A DNA stretch of 26,297 bases from a virus (IMGVR_UViG_3300029913_000100:1-26297); one strand, 5' to 3'. Numbered from the stretch's first letter, positions 8,963 to 16,611 are shown. Made by a program: numbers and translations. Notes: generated by a model not told the origin, from the letters alone.

Positions 8963-9047
8963 TATCACAAGTGATAATGCGAGTGAGGGGTATTGTTCGT
9001 GTAATACACGACCGTCCTTTGAGATGCACCCTCACAAGATTTGGAGG
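8963..9047 (+). promoter_or_regulatory. Structured untranslated leader before the decoration-type gene
   Basis: About 100 bases separate the stop at 8949 from ATG 9056 and hold three possible hairpins. TATCAC/GTGATA (8963-8976) is a perfect 6-bp palindrome with a 2-base loop. GTGAGGG (8983-8989) pairs with CCCTCAC (9029-9035). Inside it, TCGTGT (8997-9002) pairs with ACACGA (9006-9011) around a 3-base loop. The ribosome-binding site GGAGG (9043-9047) lies just outside the folded part. There is no U-tract, so this is more likely an mRNA stability or processing leader than a terminator. Confidence 0.45.
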
Positions 9048-9055
9048 ATTTCAAT

Positions 9056-10060
9056 ATGCAGCTTTATTTAACAATTCCGGGTATCAAGAGACAGTCGATT
9101 ATCATCTCTGATACCGCTACGCTTACGGATTTCGCTCGTGAGGCATTTGACAAGACTGGTGCAAGACTGTTTCAAGGATTTGGACTTACTAATAAAGTTG
9201 GTGCTCAGCCCAACCCAGTTCTTCCAGTTGAATCAGCAATTTCCAATCTAACCGTGGTCAGTCCTACCGGCCCGATATCTGCTGGTGGTGTCGCTCTCGG
9301 TTTCGCTGGAAGTGGATATCAGATAGGTGATGTTCTGACGCTGAATCAGTCTCCAACGGCACTTGATAAGAACTACGACGGTGCAGCCTATACAAATACC
9401 GACAATGCAACCGTCACTGTGGCTTCTATCGCCACTGTTAATGGTGTGGCTGGCACAATTGCAACATTCACACAGACCACTAACGGTACAAACTACAAGA
9501 CGACTGATGCTGGTGGATATACTGGACAATCCATCGTTAACGGAGTTACCCAACTTCCGGGTATTACTGGTGTACCTGCAACTGGTGGACACGGAACAGG
9601 TGCAACGTTCCTTATCACTTCTGTAACTAACTCGATTGTAACTTTCTCTGGTGCTACTAATGCTACTGGAACACTGACTGTCGGCGGAACATTCGCCGCT
9701 GGCGTCGTGTTGACTGCAACAATCGGCGGAGTTCTCGTCAGCTACACAACTCAAGCTGGTGATACAAACTTGAACGGTATTGCAGCATCGTTAGCCGCTG
9801 CAATTAATACTGCCAATGTTGGTGTTAAGGCTGTTGCCGCTTCCGCTGTAATCACTCTTACGTCAACAGGTGGATTCAACCTGACATTGACTGCTACTGG
9901 AACCGGCGTTACAGTAACAGCTTCTGGTGGAACTCTGACTGGCGGTGTAAGAAACGATTATGCTGCACCACTAAGCAATTTTGGCATCACCGACCAAGAT
10001 GAAATTCAGTGCTGGAATAACCCACTTGGCGGAACTGGACAACCACTTGGAATTTACTAA
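9056..10060 (+). CDS. Decoration- or fibre-type structural protein with an Ig-like repeat domain (334 aa)
   Basis: ATG 9056 follows a strong GGAGG at 9043-9047; an in-frame TTG at 9041 lies inside that site and is not the start. The N-terminal ~60 residues (LTIPGIKRQSIIISD, LTDFAREAFDKTGARLFQGFG) look like a compact anchoring domain. The rest is Gly/Thr/Val/Ala-rich beta structure. Residues about 75-150 have the GSGYQIGDVLTL and ATVTVASIATVNGVAG patterns of phage fibre repeats. Residues about 203-300 form an Ig-like domain (ATGTLTVGGTFAAG, VLVSYTTQAGDTN, AGDT then ASLAAAINTA). Its first 36 codons are identical in DNA to a block in the tail sheath gene. The protein is probably exposed on the capsid or neck. 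Strong signals around it (leader, SD, terminator) suggest high expression. Confidence 0.65.
   Translation: MQLYLTIPGIKRQSIIISDTATLTDFAREAFDKTGARLFQGFGLTNKVGAQPNPVLPVESAISNLTVVSPTGPISAGGVALGFAGSGYQIGDVLTLNQSPTALDKNYDGAAYTNTDNATVTVASIATVNGVAGTIATFTQTTNGTNYKTTDAGGYTGQSIVNGVTQLPGITGVPATGGHGTGATFLITSVTNSIVTFSGATNATGTLTVGGTFAAGVVLTATIGGVLVSYTTQAGDTNLNGIAASLAAAINTANVGVKAVAASAVITLTSTGGFNLTLTATGTGVTVTASGGTLTGGVRNDYAAPLSNFGITDQDEIQCWNNPLGGTGQPLGIY
9662..9769 (+). repeat. 108-bp perfect direct repeat, copy 1 (decoration-type gene)
   Basis: These 108 bases are identical to 22136-22243 in the tail sheath gene. Both copies begin and end on codon boundaries in the same phase and encode 36 residues (ATGTLTVGG to AGDTN). 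The bases just outside differ. The protein sequence after it remains similar but has diverged, including in synonymous positions. Confidence 0.95.
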
Positions 10061-10067
10061 TCCAAAA

Positions 10068-10100
10068 CTAAAAGCAGCGACTAATCATCGCTGCTTTTAG
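10068..10100 (+). terminator. Strong intrinsic-type terminator
   Basis: CTAAAAGCAGCGA (10068-10080) pairs perfectly over 13 bp with TCGCTGCTTTTAG (10088-10100) around a 7-base loop. The T-run is contained in the right arm and followed by TGTGTTT. It sits eight bases after the decoration-type gene stop. Because the A and T tracts mirror each other, it may act in both directions. Confidence 0.8.
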
Positions 10101-10120
10101 TGTGTTTACGGAGCTAAAAT

Positions 10121-10429
10121 ATGGAAAGCCAACAATATAAAAAGAATGTAACTTCGTTCATTAAGGCTGTCTTTCCAGATGGTTTACCAGAAGAAACAAA
10201 TTGCATAGCTATCACATGCAACAACGTAGAATTTAATTTGATGTTCGACCCACAAGATTTGAAAGTTGAAAACGTTGCAACGTCTAACAGACGATACACC
10301 AACAAGAGACCTAAATTTTCTCACGTTATTAAGACGTCGAGAAAACAGAAAGAGTTTAAAGAGCTGCTAACATCAGACGATAAGAGCTTTTTAGATAGCT
10401 TGAGAGTCAGTGTCGATGGAACAGAATAA
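10121..10429 (+). CDS. Hypothetical protein (102 aa)
   Basis: ATG 10121 has ACGGAG (10108-10113) at suitable spacing, just after the terminator. The protein is small and basic, with strands NCIAITCNNVEFNLMFDP and a Lys/Arg-rich middle (TSNRRYTNKRPKF), ending in a helix (KEFKELLTSDDKSFLDSLRVS). Two cysteines (NCIAITC) are present but do not form a clear zinc site. I do not recognise it. It overlaps the next gene by 14 bases, which indicates translational coupling, so the two products may work together in head assembly or its regulation. Confidence 0.5.
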   Translation: MESQQYKKNVTSFIKAVFPDGLPEETNCIAITCNNVEFNLMFDPQDLKVENVATSNRRYTNKRPKFSHVIKTSRKQKEFKELLTSDDKSFLDSLRVSVDGTE

Positions 10430-10994
10430 AGACATTATCCCCATCATTACGTTCGAAAAGGGGAACGTGAAGGGATATTTCGAACATAGGGGTGGTAAGC
10501 TAGTTTGGATTAATCCATACTCCAATGAAAAACAGCGTCATAAACGTGTTTCTCCCGGAAGGAGTACTGATGTGCGTGTTAAAACACCTACAGCTAGACG
10601 TAGACTACCGAAGGAATATAAGACGTCGAAGAAACAAAAAATAACACCGTTATACGTTAATCACGGAACCAACGAAGAACCATTTAACTTCATTCTTCCA
10701 GTGATAATTAAGATAGTCGATACTATTAATTCTTTTGAAGATGGTGAGATTGCCAGACTTAGACAGGTTTTGTTCACATGCAAGGTGATTATCAAAGAAC
10801 TTGGTTATATGGATGAAGGATTGGAATCAGTGTTTACATCGCCGGATGTAAAACCCACTCGTTTGAGTGGAACGGCAGAACGAAAGACGTCTGGGATGTT
10901 TAAGACAGTTGACGAGCTTTCGAAGAGACCATTGAGCTCTGCTTTGAAGCACAAGCTAGAACGATTAGCTAATCACTTCGAGGATGCATTATAG
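10416..10994 (+). CDS. Hypothetical basic protein (192 aa)
   Basis: ATG 10416 lies inside the end of the previous gene; an in-frame GTG at 10410 is possible but less likely. The first half is strongly basic (KQRHKRVSPGRSTDVRVK, ARRRLPKEYKTSKKQK), with a beta start (ITFEKGNVKGYFEHRGGKLVWINPY). The second half is helical (FILPVIIKIVDTINSF, ARLRQVLFTCKVIIKELGY). The phrase KTSKKQK echoes KTSRKQK in the upstream 102-residue protein (residues about 70-77), so the two may share a linear motif. The family is unknown; a nucleic-acid-binding or head-assembly role is possible but not shown. Confidence 0.5.
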   Translation: MEQNKDIIPIITFEKGNVKGYFEHRGGKLVWINPYSNEKQRHKRVSPGRSTDVRVKTPTARRRLPKEYKTSKKQKITPLYVNHGTNEEPFNFILPVIIKIVDTINSFEDGEIARLRQVLFTCKVIIKELGYMDEGLESVFTSPDVKPTRLSGTAERKTSGMFKTVDELSKRPLSSALKHKLERLANHFEDAL

Positions 10995-11000
10995 GAAATT

Positions 11001-11258
11001 ATGGTAATCAACTGTACTTGTGGTGCTCCGTTATTAAAATCTTATGGTCAGACGGTGAAACTGCGCAGTAAGAGTATTCGATGGGAAGGTAGTGATACGG
11101 CTATCGTTCAGTGTAATATGTGTCGAGGATTCAACAGTCTACCTCTTGAATTTCGTGCTAAAGGTGCTGGATTTGTCATCGAACTTGGCAACGAAGTTCG
11201 TAAATCATCTACAGAACGCCCAAGATTCATTGTAGAAATGTCTAATAAAAAACATTAA
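11001..11258 (+). CDS. Com-like zinc-ribbon protein (85 aa)
   Basis: It starts at ATG 11001 with AGGAAA just upstream, six bases after the preceding stop. It carries C5-x-C7-G (NCTCGAPLLK) and C38-x2-C41 (VQCNMCRGFN), a four-cysteine ribbon. The N-terminal C-x-C-G-x-x-L-L-K followed by a C-x-x-C-R turn is like the Mu Com family, small zinc-binding translational regulators. Com itself activates mom translation by opening an RNA hairpin. No mom-like gene is visible here, so only the fold is suggested, not the target. Several RNA hairpins near by would be possible partners, but this is inference. Confidence 0.55.
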   Translation: MVINCTCGAPLLKSYGQTVKLRSKSIRWEGSDTAIVQCNMCRGFNSLPLEFRAKGAGFVIELGNEVRKSSTERPRFIVEMSNKKH

Positions 11259-11422
11259 ACATGCAACACAGTGCGATAAATAGCAATAACGATACACTTT
11301 AGTAGCGTAAAATAGCGCCAGAATACCAAAATCATCATTTTTTGCAGCTTGCAGCTAGACGCATTCGATTGATATTCTTAATTCAAGACAATTGAGACTC
11401 TGCTGCTTAAGTTTGTGGCTAT
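11259..11422 (+). other. Non-coding spacer upstream of the protease terminator
   Basis: These ~160 bases hold no plausible gene. They contain a tandem heptamer TTGCAGC-TTGCAGC (11342-11355), an AT-rich patch, and GATAAATA at 11275-11282. The last is one base from the T4-type late promoter core TATAAATA. I see nothing decisive, but the spacer is unusually long for this compact region and precedes a terminator, so a promoter or processing site is possible. Confidence 0.3.
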
Positions 11423-11472
11423 AGGGAGAAAACGTACGGCACAACTGCCCGTATATGTTTTCTCCCTTTTTT
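11423..11472 (+). terminator. Rho-independent terminator before the protease gene
   Basis: AGGGAGAAAACGTACGG (from 11423) pairs with CCGTATATGTTTTCTCCCT (to 11467) with one small bulge and a short loop, then TTTTTT (11467-11472). The hairpin ends only 16 bases before ATG 11488. It could therefore attenuate protease and scaffold expression relative to upstream genes, or it could end the upstream transcript. Confidence 0.85.
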
Positions 11473-11487
11473 GTTTGTGAGGATATA

Positions 11488-13701
11488 ATGGCGAACGCGA
11501 TCAAACAAGACGGTACATTCGAATTCTGGTACGAAGCTAATCTAGCTAAAGGCGAAGATGGCAAGCGCTGGATCGAAGGTATTGCTAGTACAGACCACAA
11601 AGACTTACAAGGCGAGAAGATTAAACAGGATGGTTTGGAATTAAGCTATTTCTTGAAGCGCGGATACTTCAATGATGATCATGCAAAAGAAACGTCAGGT
11701 AAAGTCGGTATCCCAACAGAAGCACGTATCACATCTAAAGGGTTGTGGACGAAGGGATTCCTGCTTGATACACCGAGAGCGAATGGAATTTGGGATTTGG
11801 CTGAGGGATTAAAGAAAGCTGGAGATGCCCGTAAATTGGGATTCTCTGTAGAGGGTAAGGTGTTATCTCGTGATGCCAGCGACCACACAATCATCACCAA
11901 GGCTTGGATTAAAGATATCGCCATCACAGCATCACCCATCAATCCGAACACGTTCTTGGATATTGCAAAATCGTTTGCTTCACAGAAGTATGATGAGGTT
12001 CTTGTGTTTGGCGAAAACGAAGAAGCTATTAACAAAGGAGTTGCTGCTGACGTAACTCAAACCAAGACTACGCAGAAACCAGATACAGATACTAAGCCGG
12101 AAGGTGAAGAGAAGAAAGCCGACAATGTTTTAGAAAGAACAGAAGAGGCGACAAAGTCTCCTGTGGTTAATCAAATCGATGTGGAAGAGAAGGATGCATT
12201 AGACGAAACCAAGAGAGCGTTGAGTGATAAGAAGCCGAAGCAGGATATGGAAAAGCAATTAGATGATGTTCCGCTGGCTAAGAAAGGCGTCGAATCAGAA
12301 CCACTATTCACAATCGAAGTTAATCAAAACGGCGATGTTGTGATTAAAGGTAAAAAAAGCACATTCAAACTTCCTAAAGAAGACCAAGCAATCGTTCCGG
12401 ATATAGAAGAAGGTAAAGCGCTGAAAGGCGATGAGCAAGGGCATGAAGAGAATAAGACAATGCACTCACACGCCGAGGCAGACTCCGACAAGAACCACAA
12501 AGAAATTGGACCAATAGTGAATGGTGTACATAGACCAACTACTGCTAAGAAATCGATTGATACGGATTTAGAAAAGGGTATTGAGATTGAACCGAAGATA
12601 TCTTCATACGATCCCAGAGTCAACGATTTCAAGATTGGTCATTATGGTGAAAATAAACAAAATTACAGCCATGTAAACCAAGGAATAGATTCTGGTATCC
12701 ATAATGGTATAAAGAACGGACATGGAATGAAACCTTTAGGGATGAATACTCACAAAACTGTGACCAGTTTTGCATCTCCAGAGAAAGGCATGTTACACAT
12801 ATCACATACTGGATTTACTCATATTCATCCTAGTGGTGATGTTACGACTGGAACACATGTCGGAGCACTAGACAGTTCTTTGAAAGCTCCAAAAATGCCA
12901 ATTTCTCCCATAACAAAGTCTATTTCATCGATTGATAATGGATGGTTTGAAAAAAGTACGAAGTGGACAACAATTCATTCTCACGGTGGAGAAATAAAGC
13001 TTGGGGATAAGAAGATGCCACTTCATAGTGTTACCTACGAAGACAAGGATAAGAAGCATCAAGTATCTGTTTCTGGCGATGGAGACACAGGCGCATTTGC
13101 TGTTCTTCATGCACTTCCTAATGCTAAGGGGACGTTGGAAACGATTGGTTCAAGAATATTTGCTGATGATCCAAAGACTGGTGCAAAGGGTAAAGACAAA
13201 TGTAAGAAGTATCTTGATGGATTCGGTATCAATCACAAGTTTTTGGATAAAAACAAGCTGATTAAGAAAGCGCTCATATGTGCTGCTGATAGTACTGAAG
13301 CTTGTGATGTGTGTAAGGAAATCATCATCAAAGGAAATATGTATATGGTAGAAGACGGCCATTCATATTGTGATGATAGCTGTATCGAAAAGGCTTTGGT
13401 TACTGGATATGCTTTCGGTGTAACTGACCAAACAGGTGGTTCAGCATTAAGGGTGGAATCATTAGAAGGTCAGCAAAAAGATTTGTCTTATGGGAAGGTG
13501 ATTGCTCCCGACCTGAAGACTACTAAGGTTGAGTTTGATACAGCACGTGCTAACGGTGGTCAAACATACGTTACGCTTCGTGATGCACTAGACTTTCTCG
13601 TTAATCGTGGTATCCCTGAGGCTCAAGCCGACCGGATACTCTTATTGATGGTGAAGAATGACGGAGATATATCAGGTTTAGCTCAAAAGGTTAAGAAGTA
13701 A
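11488..13701 (+). CDS. Prohead protease fused to a long scaffold-like and zinc-finger extension (737 aa)
   Basis: ATG 11488 has GAGGA at 11479-11483; the frame extends upstream only through the terminator. Residues about 10-165 fit the caudoviral prohead serine protease family (S78-like). They include WIEGIASTDHKDLQGE, FNDDH with H65, RKLGFSVEGKV with S120 as likely nucleophile, and DIAITASPINP. Such proteases are usually about 200 residues. Here more than 500 follow: a charged Lys/Glu region (190-330), a His/Gly-rich part with many SH and TH pairs (330-480), a beta-rich section, and a Cys4 finger (C606-x2-C609 and C628-x3-C632). At 640-669 comes a motif (YAFGVTDQ, RVESLE) nearly matching the capsid N-terminal arm, then a helical end. 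The enzyme matures the prohead by cleaving scaffold and capsid proteins, and the extension probably works as internal scaffold. Confidence 0.8.
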   Translation: MANAIKQDGTFEFWYEANLAKGEDGKRWIEGIASTDHKDLQGEKIKQDGLELSYFLKRGYFNDDHAKETSGKVGIPTEARITSKGLWTKGFLLDTPRANGIWDLAEGLKKAGDARKLGFSVEGKVLSRDASDHTIITKAWIKDIAITASPINPNTFLDIAKSFASQKYDEVLVFGENEEAINKGVAADVTQTKTTQKPDTDTKPEGEEKKADNVLERTEEATKSPVVNQIDVEEKDALDETKRALSDKKPKQDMEKQLDDVPLAKKGVESEPLFTIEVNQNGDVVIKGKKSTFKLPKEDQAIVPDIEEGKALKGDEQGHEENKTMHSHAEADSDKNHKEIGPIVNGVHRPTTAKKSIDTDLEKGIEIEPKISSYDPRVNDFKIGHYGENKQNYSHVNQGIDSGIHNGIKNGHGMKPLGMNTHKTVTSFASPEKGMLHISHTGFTHIHPSGDVTTGTHVGALDSSLKAPKMPISPITKSISSIDNGWFEKSTKWTTIHSHGGEIKLGDKKMPLHSVTYEDKDKKHQVSVSGDGDTGAFAVLHALPNAKGTLETIGSRIFADDPKTGAKGKDKCKKYLDGFGINHKFLDKNKLIKKALICAADSTEACDVCKEIIIKGNMYMVEDGHSYCDDSCIEKALVTGYAFGVTDQTGGSALRVESLEGQQKDLSYGKVIAPDLKTTKVEFDTARANGGQTYVTLRDALDFLVNRGIPEAQADRILLLMVKNDGDISGLAQKVKK

Positions 13702-13749
13702 AGCGTAGTAAAAAAAATCTAATACAGCCTTAGCTGTGGGAGAACTAAT

Positions 13750-14652
13750 ATGAAATTTTGTGGCGAATGCGGTACTCAAACAAATGGCGCTGCTTGCTCA
13801 GCTTGCACATCAAAGTCGGCTGCTGGTCTTAGCTTCGAGAGTCTCGATAAGAGCTTAGCTGTTCTCGAGAATGTTTCTAAGGGTGTTCGTCCAGCTCCTG
13901 CAAAGGAAAACGATACCGACAAGCGTACGGCTAAAGAAGTTGCTGAAGACGCCAAGGAACTGCAGAAGAAATACGGCCAACATGGCGAGGGCGAAACAGA
14001 AGAGCAGCCCAAGACCAAGAAGGGCGTTGAGGAAGTTGCCAAGAAGGGATTCCCCCTTCCAGAACAGGAAGAAGAGGAAGAGCAGGAGTTTGCTCCTCGT
14101 CGGAGGTCACGTCCAGAAGAGGAAGAGGAAGAGGAAGAGGCCCGAGAGCCTGAGTTCAAATCAGCTAGCAAGAAAAAGAAGACAAAGAAATCATTTGCCG
14201 ATACGCTAGCCGAGAATTCAGAAGCTGTTTCGAAGGCCATCGACATTTCCGACTATCTTCGTGATTTTGTGTATGCAGTTTCGGAATCAACAGATGGTTT
14301 GTCAGCTCGTGTTGAGAAGTCGTTGGCACGTCAGGCTGGTCAAGGCGAATTCAATGTGGCGCTTGCAAAGGCTATGCAGCAAGTTGGTATTTTGCTAAAG
14401 GGCTTGACTGAAAAGGTTGAATCTTTCGGTACGACACCTGCTGGGCAGCGTAAATCCGATGTCAGCGTTGTTGAGAAGAGCTTCGGTGGTAAAGAGGGAA
14501 CAGAACTTAAGAAGAGCGATATTGCTGCAAAGCTTACAACTCTCATGGAAAGTGGTAACAAGAGCGTAACAGTGGCTGATGTACTTTCAGCTGATGCTTC
14601 CGGTTTTGTTCGCCCCGAGCTTCGTGAGTTGGTTGGATTGCCAGTAGCTTAA
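13750..14652 (+). CDS. Scaffold-type protein with N-terminal zinc ribbon (300 aa)
   Basis: ATG 13750 has GGGAGAA at 13738-13744. The N-terminus is a zinc-ribbon pattern C4-x2-C7-x8-C16-x2-C19 (KFCGECGTQ, ACSACTSK). Residues about 26-40 (LSFESLDKSLAVLEN) resemble the FRVESLESSLKVLSF region of the capsid protein. A highly charged middle (runs of Glu near 110-135, then KSASKKKKTKKS) leads to a helical C-terminal half (DYLRDFVYAVSESTDGL, FNVALAKAMQQVGILLKGL) ending in RPELRELVGLPVA. The position directly before the capsid gene, the acidic and helical composition, and the length fit a head scaffolding or core protein, probably degraded by the upstream protease. A zinc ribbon on a scaffold is uncommon. 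Confidence 0.65.
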   Translation: MKFCGECGTQTNGAACSACTSKSAAGLSFESLDKSLAVLENVSKGVRPAPAKENDTDKRTAKEVAEDAKELQKKYGQHGEGETEEQPKTKKGVEEVAKKGFPLPEQEEEEEQEFAPRRRSRPEEEEEEEEAREPEFKSASKKKKTKKSFADTLAENSEAVSKAIDISDYLRDFVYAVSESTDGLSARVEKSLARQAGQGEFNVALAKAMQQVGILLKGLTEKVESFGTTPAGQRKSDVSVVEKSFGGKEGTELKKSDIAAKLTTLMESGNKSVTVADVLSADASGFVRPELRELVGLPVA

Positions 14653-14678
14653 TCACTGCTGATTTTTTGGAGGATAAC

Positions 14679-16109
14679 ATGGCTTTAGACTTTCGTGGTA
14701 TTAACGGTTACGGTGAATCAAGAGATGTTCCCGACTTGCAGAAGGCTTTGTCAGCTGGGTACAACTACGGGGTTACCGACCAAGCAGGCGGTGGAGCGTT
14801 CCGTGTGGAATCGCTCGAAAGCTCATTAAAGGTTCTATCGTTCACAGAACAGAATATTCGTCTGTGGAAGAATCTCCCCAAGATGCCAGCATTCAACACC
14901 GTTGAGGAATATAACCAGCTTACCGCCTATGGCGATAACAGCAACGCCTTCATTCCTGAGGCAGTGATGCCTGAAACACAGGATAGCAACTACAGCCGTA
15001 AGGTTGCACTTGTCAAGTTCTTGGGCACCACACGTGTGGTTTCCCATGTTATGACGATGGTTCGCAGCGCTCACGGTGATGTGGTTGCACTGGAGAACAA
15101 GAACGGCATTCTTTGGCTTCTACAGCAAATTGAGCGTTCGCTGTTCTGGGGCAACAACACTCTGACTGCTGGATACAGCAATGTGTCGGGCGGAAAGGAA
15201 GGCATCGAGTGGGCTGGTCTGGAAGCACAGATCGATCCTACGATGATTATCGACGCCAAGGGTGGGTCGTTAACTGAAGGTATTCTGGAAGACGCTTGCG
15301 AGCTGATTGCCGAGCAGTTTGGTCGTGCATCATGTCTCTACACCCCCTACAAGGTGGCTAGCGACTTCTCCAAGACCTTCTTCCCGAAAGAGCGTGCATT
15401 GCTCCCAACAGCGTCCGGTGGATATGCTGCTGGTAGCGTGATCAACACGTTCGCTTCACAGTTCGGTAACATCGACATTCTGTCTGATGTATTCCTTACC
15501 AAGAACCGTAAGGCTACTGGTTTGGCACCGAGTGCAGCAACTTCGGCTAACGCTCCTCAAACACCTGCTTCTATCTCTCCTGCTTCCACCGCTTACAACT
15601 CTGCACAGATTGGCGCATGGAAGAATCCTGGGACTCGTTACTACAAGGCGACCGCTGTTAACCGCTTTGGTGAGTCTGCAGCTACTGCTGCTTCATCTGG
15701 TTTGGTGGTTTCATCTGGTGACGTTTCCGCTGGAAACTCTTCACTGTTGACCATTACCAACCCTGCTTCGATGAGCGGTTTGGTGCCCGATTACTTCAAC
15801 GTTTATGCTTGTGATGTGTCGTCTACAGGTTCGTTCTACTACCTGTTCTCGGTTGCAGCTGCTTCTGTTACTGCCTCCGCAACAACGACATACACCGATA
15901 CAGGCCTCTATATGACTGTGGTTAGCACTTGCTACCTTGGTCAAATGGATAACGAAGTCCTCGCTTTCAAGCAGCTTGCACCGCTTATGAAGATGGACCT
16001 CGCTGTTATCGGCCCGGCTATTCGTTGGATGATATTGCTGTATGGAACTTTGGTAATGTATGCTCCTCGGAAATGGGTTCGTATCATCAATGTTGGCGAT
16101 ATTTCGTAA
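14679..16109 (+). CDS. Major capsid protein, HK97-fold, with Ig/FN3-like insertion (476 aa)
   Basis: ATG 14679 follows GGAGG at 14669-14673. The N-terminal arm (about 12-57) has the DLQKALSAGYNYGVTDQ and FRVESLE motifs. Next come LWKNLPKMPAFNTVEEYNQL, EAVMPETQDSNYSRKVALVK and LWLLQQIERSLFWGNN, a pattern typical of large-myophage major capsid proteins and their E-loop/P-domain. A likely inserted domain occupies about 280-412. It begins with a Pro/Ala/Ser linker, holds YYKATAVNRFGESAATA (fibronectin-III-like strands) and ends near YTDTGLYM. The capsid chain then resumes (QMDNEVLAFKQLAPLMKMDLA). Hundreds of copies build the shell, and the insertion would project outward. The strong SD and following terminator fit high expression. 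Confidence 0.85.
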   Translation: MALDFRGINGYGESRDVPDLQKALSAGYNYGVTDQAGGGAFRVESLESSLKVLSFTEQNIRLWKNLPKMPAFNTVEEYNQLTAYGDNSNAFIPEAVMPETQDSNYSRKVALVKFLGTTRVVSHVMTMVRSAHGDVVALENKNGILWLLQQIERSLFWGNNTLTAGYSNVSGGKEGIEWAGLEAQIDPTMIIDAKGGSLTEGILEDACELIAEQFGRASCLYTPYKVASDFSKTFFPKERALLPTASGGYAAGSVINTFASQFGNIDILSDVFLTKNRKATGLAPSAATSANAPQTPASISPASTAYNSAQIGAWKNPGTRYYKATAVNRFGESAATAASSGLVVSSGDVSAGNSSLLTITNPASMSGLVPDYFNVYACDVSSTGSFYYLFSVAAASVTASATTTYTDTGLYMTVVSTCYLGQMDNEVLAFKQLAPLMKMDLAVIGPAIRWMILLYGTLVMYAPRKWVRIINVGDIS

Positions 16110-16133
16110 AACATTGATAATAAACAACTTAAC

Positions 16134-16166
16134 AACGGGCGCTTTTACAGCGCCCGTTTTCTTTTT
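16134..16166 (+). terminator. Rho-independent terminator after the capsid gene
   Basis: AACGGGCGC (16134-16142) pairs with GCGCCCGTT (16150-16158), a 9-bp GC-rich stem with loop TTTTACA, followed by TTCTTTTT. It lies 25 bases after the capsid stop and ends the head operon before the mobile insertion region. Confidence 0.9.
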
Positions 16167-16223
16167 GCGCTGTTATTTTATTTGGGTGGTACGCAAAATT
16201 CTGTTTTCTGTCATACTAAAATC

Positions 16224-16604
16224 ATGATAAAGAAGAGCTGGAACACGCAAGAAATCGAATATATATCCGCCAACTACAAAGATAAATCGTTGATGGAAAT
16301 AGCGAGTTATCTTGACAGAACGGAAGCATCTGTAAAATTGAAGATTCAACGTTTGGGATATAGCAGAAATCATGACGCATATACTGAAGAAGAACGGAAA
16401 TTGCTTTCTGACAATTATTCCTCGATGTCTACAAAAGAACTTGCCAAAATGCTTGGTAGAACAGAAAATGCCGTTGGGACATTGGCTCGTTATCAAGGGT
16501 TACCGAGAAAGCGCCGTAAAGCCCCTGCCTTTAGGCATGGGGATATAAGGCGTGTTTTGCGTAGAAAAATAGTTCTTTACCATATATACCGATGTACTGT
16601 ATAG
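16224..16604 (+). pseudogene. 5' remnant of a homing endonuclease gene: double HTH domain, interrupted by the IS element
   Basis: From ATG 16224 two related HTH/Myb-like units are readable. They are SWNTQEIEYISANYKDKSLM with RTEASVKLKIQRLGY, and YTEEERKLLSDNYSSMSTKE with RTENAVGTLARYQGL. Such tandem units form the DNA-binding N-terminus of phage LAGLIDADG homing endonucleases. Native sequence ends at TTAC (16500-16503), where the IS element begins; the last 33 codons to the stop at 16604 are IS sequence. No convincing ribosome-binding site precedes 16224. The matching C-terminal fragment lies beyond the IS at 18243-18570. The truncated product could still bind DNA but has no nuclease part. 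Confidence 0.7.
16518..16542 (+). repeat. IS left end: guide AAAG plus subterminal hairpin
   Basis: AAAG lies directly against a hairpin of CCCC-TGCC, loop TTTA, GGCA, bulged T, GGGG. In IS608 the TnpA dimer binds this hairpin through the extrahelical T, and the guide pairs with the TTAC target. Confidence 0.88.
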
Positions 16605-16611
16605 TTTTGTT

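Noticed and set aside
9041-9058. TTG start at 9041 for the decoration-type gene, and likewise TTG 14667 for the capsid gene
   Set aside because: Both TTG codons overlap the GGAGG sites of better ATG starts (9056 and 14679).
9248-9754. 168-residue minus-strand frame, Ser/Cys-rich
   Set aside because: It is the complement of a Thr/Gly/Ala-rich beta protein; the composition reflects codon bias and there is no start signal.
11275-11282. GATAAATA as a T4-type late promoter
   Set aside because: One base off consensus in AT-rich sequence and no other copy upstream of highly expressed genes here, so not annotated as a promoter.
11455-11488. Upstream ATG 11455 for the protease gene
   Set aside because: It lies inside the terminator stem and has no SD; ATG 11488 has GAGGA correctly placed.
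13776-14246. 156-residue minus-strand frame, Ser-rich
   Set aside because: It is a shadow of the Glu/Lys-rich part of the scaffold gene; serine runs come from reversed GAA/GAG codons.
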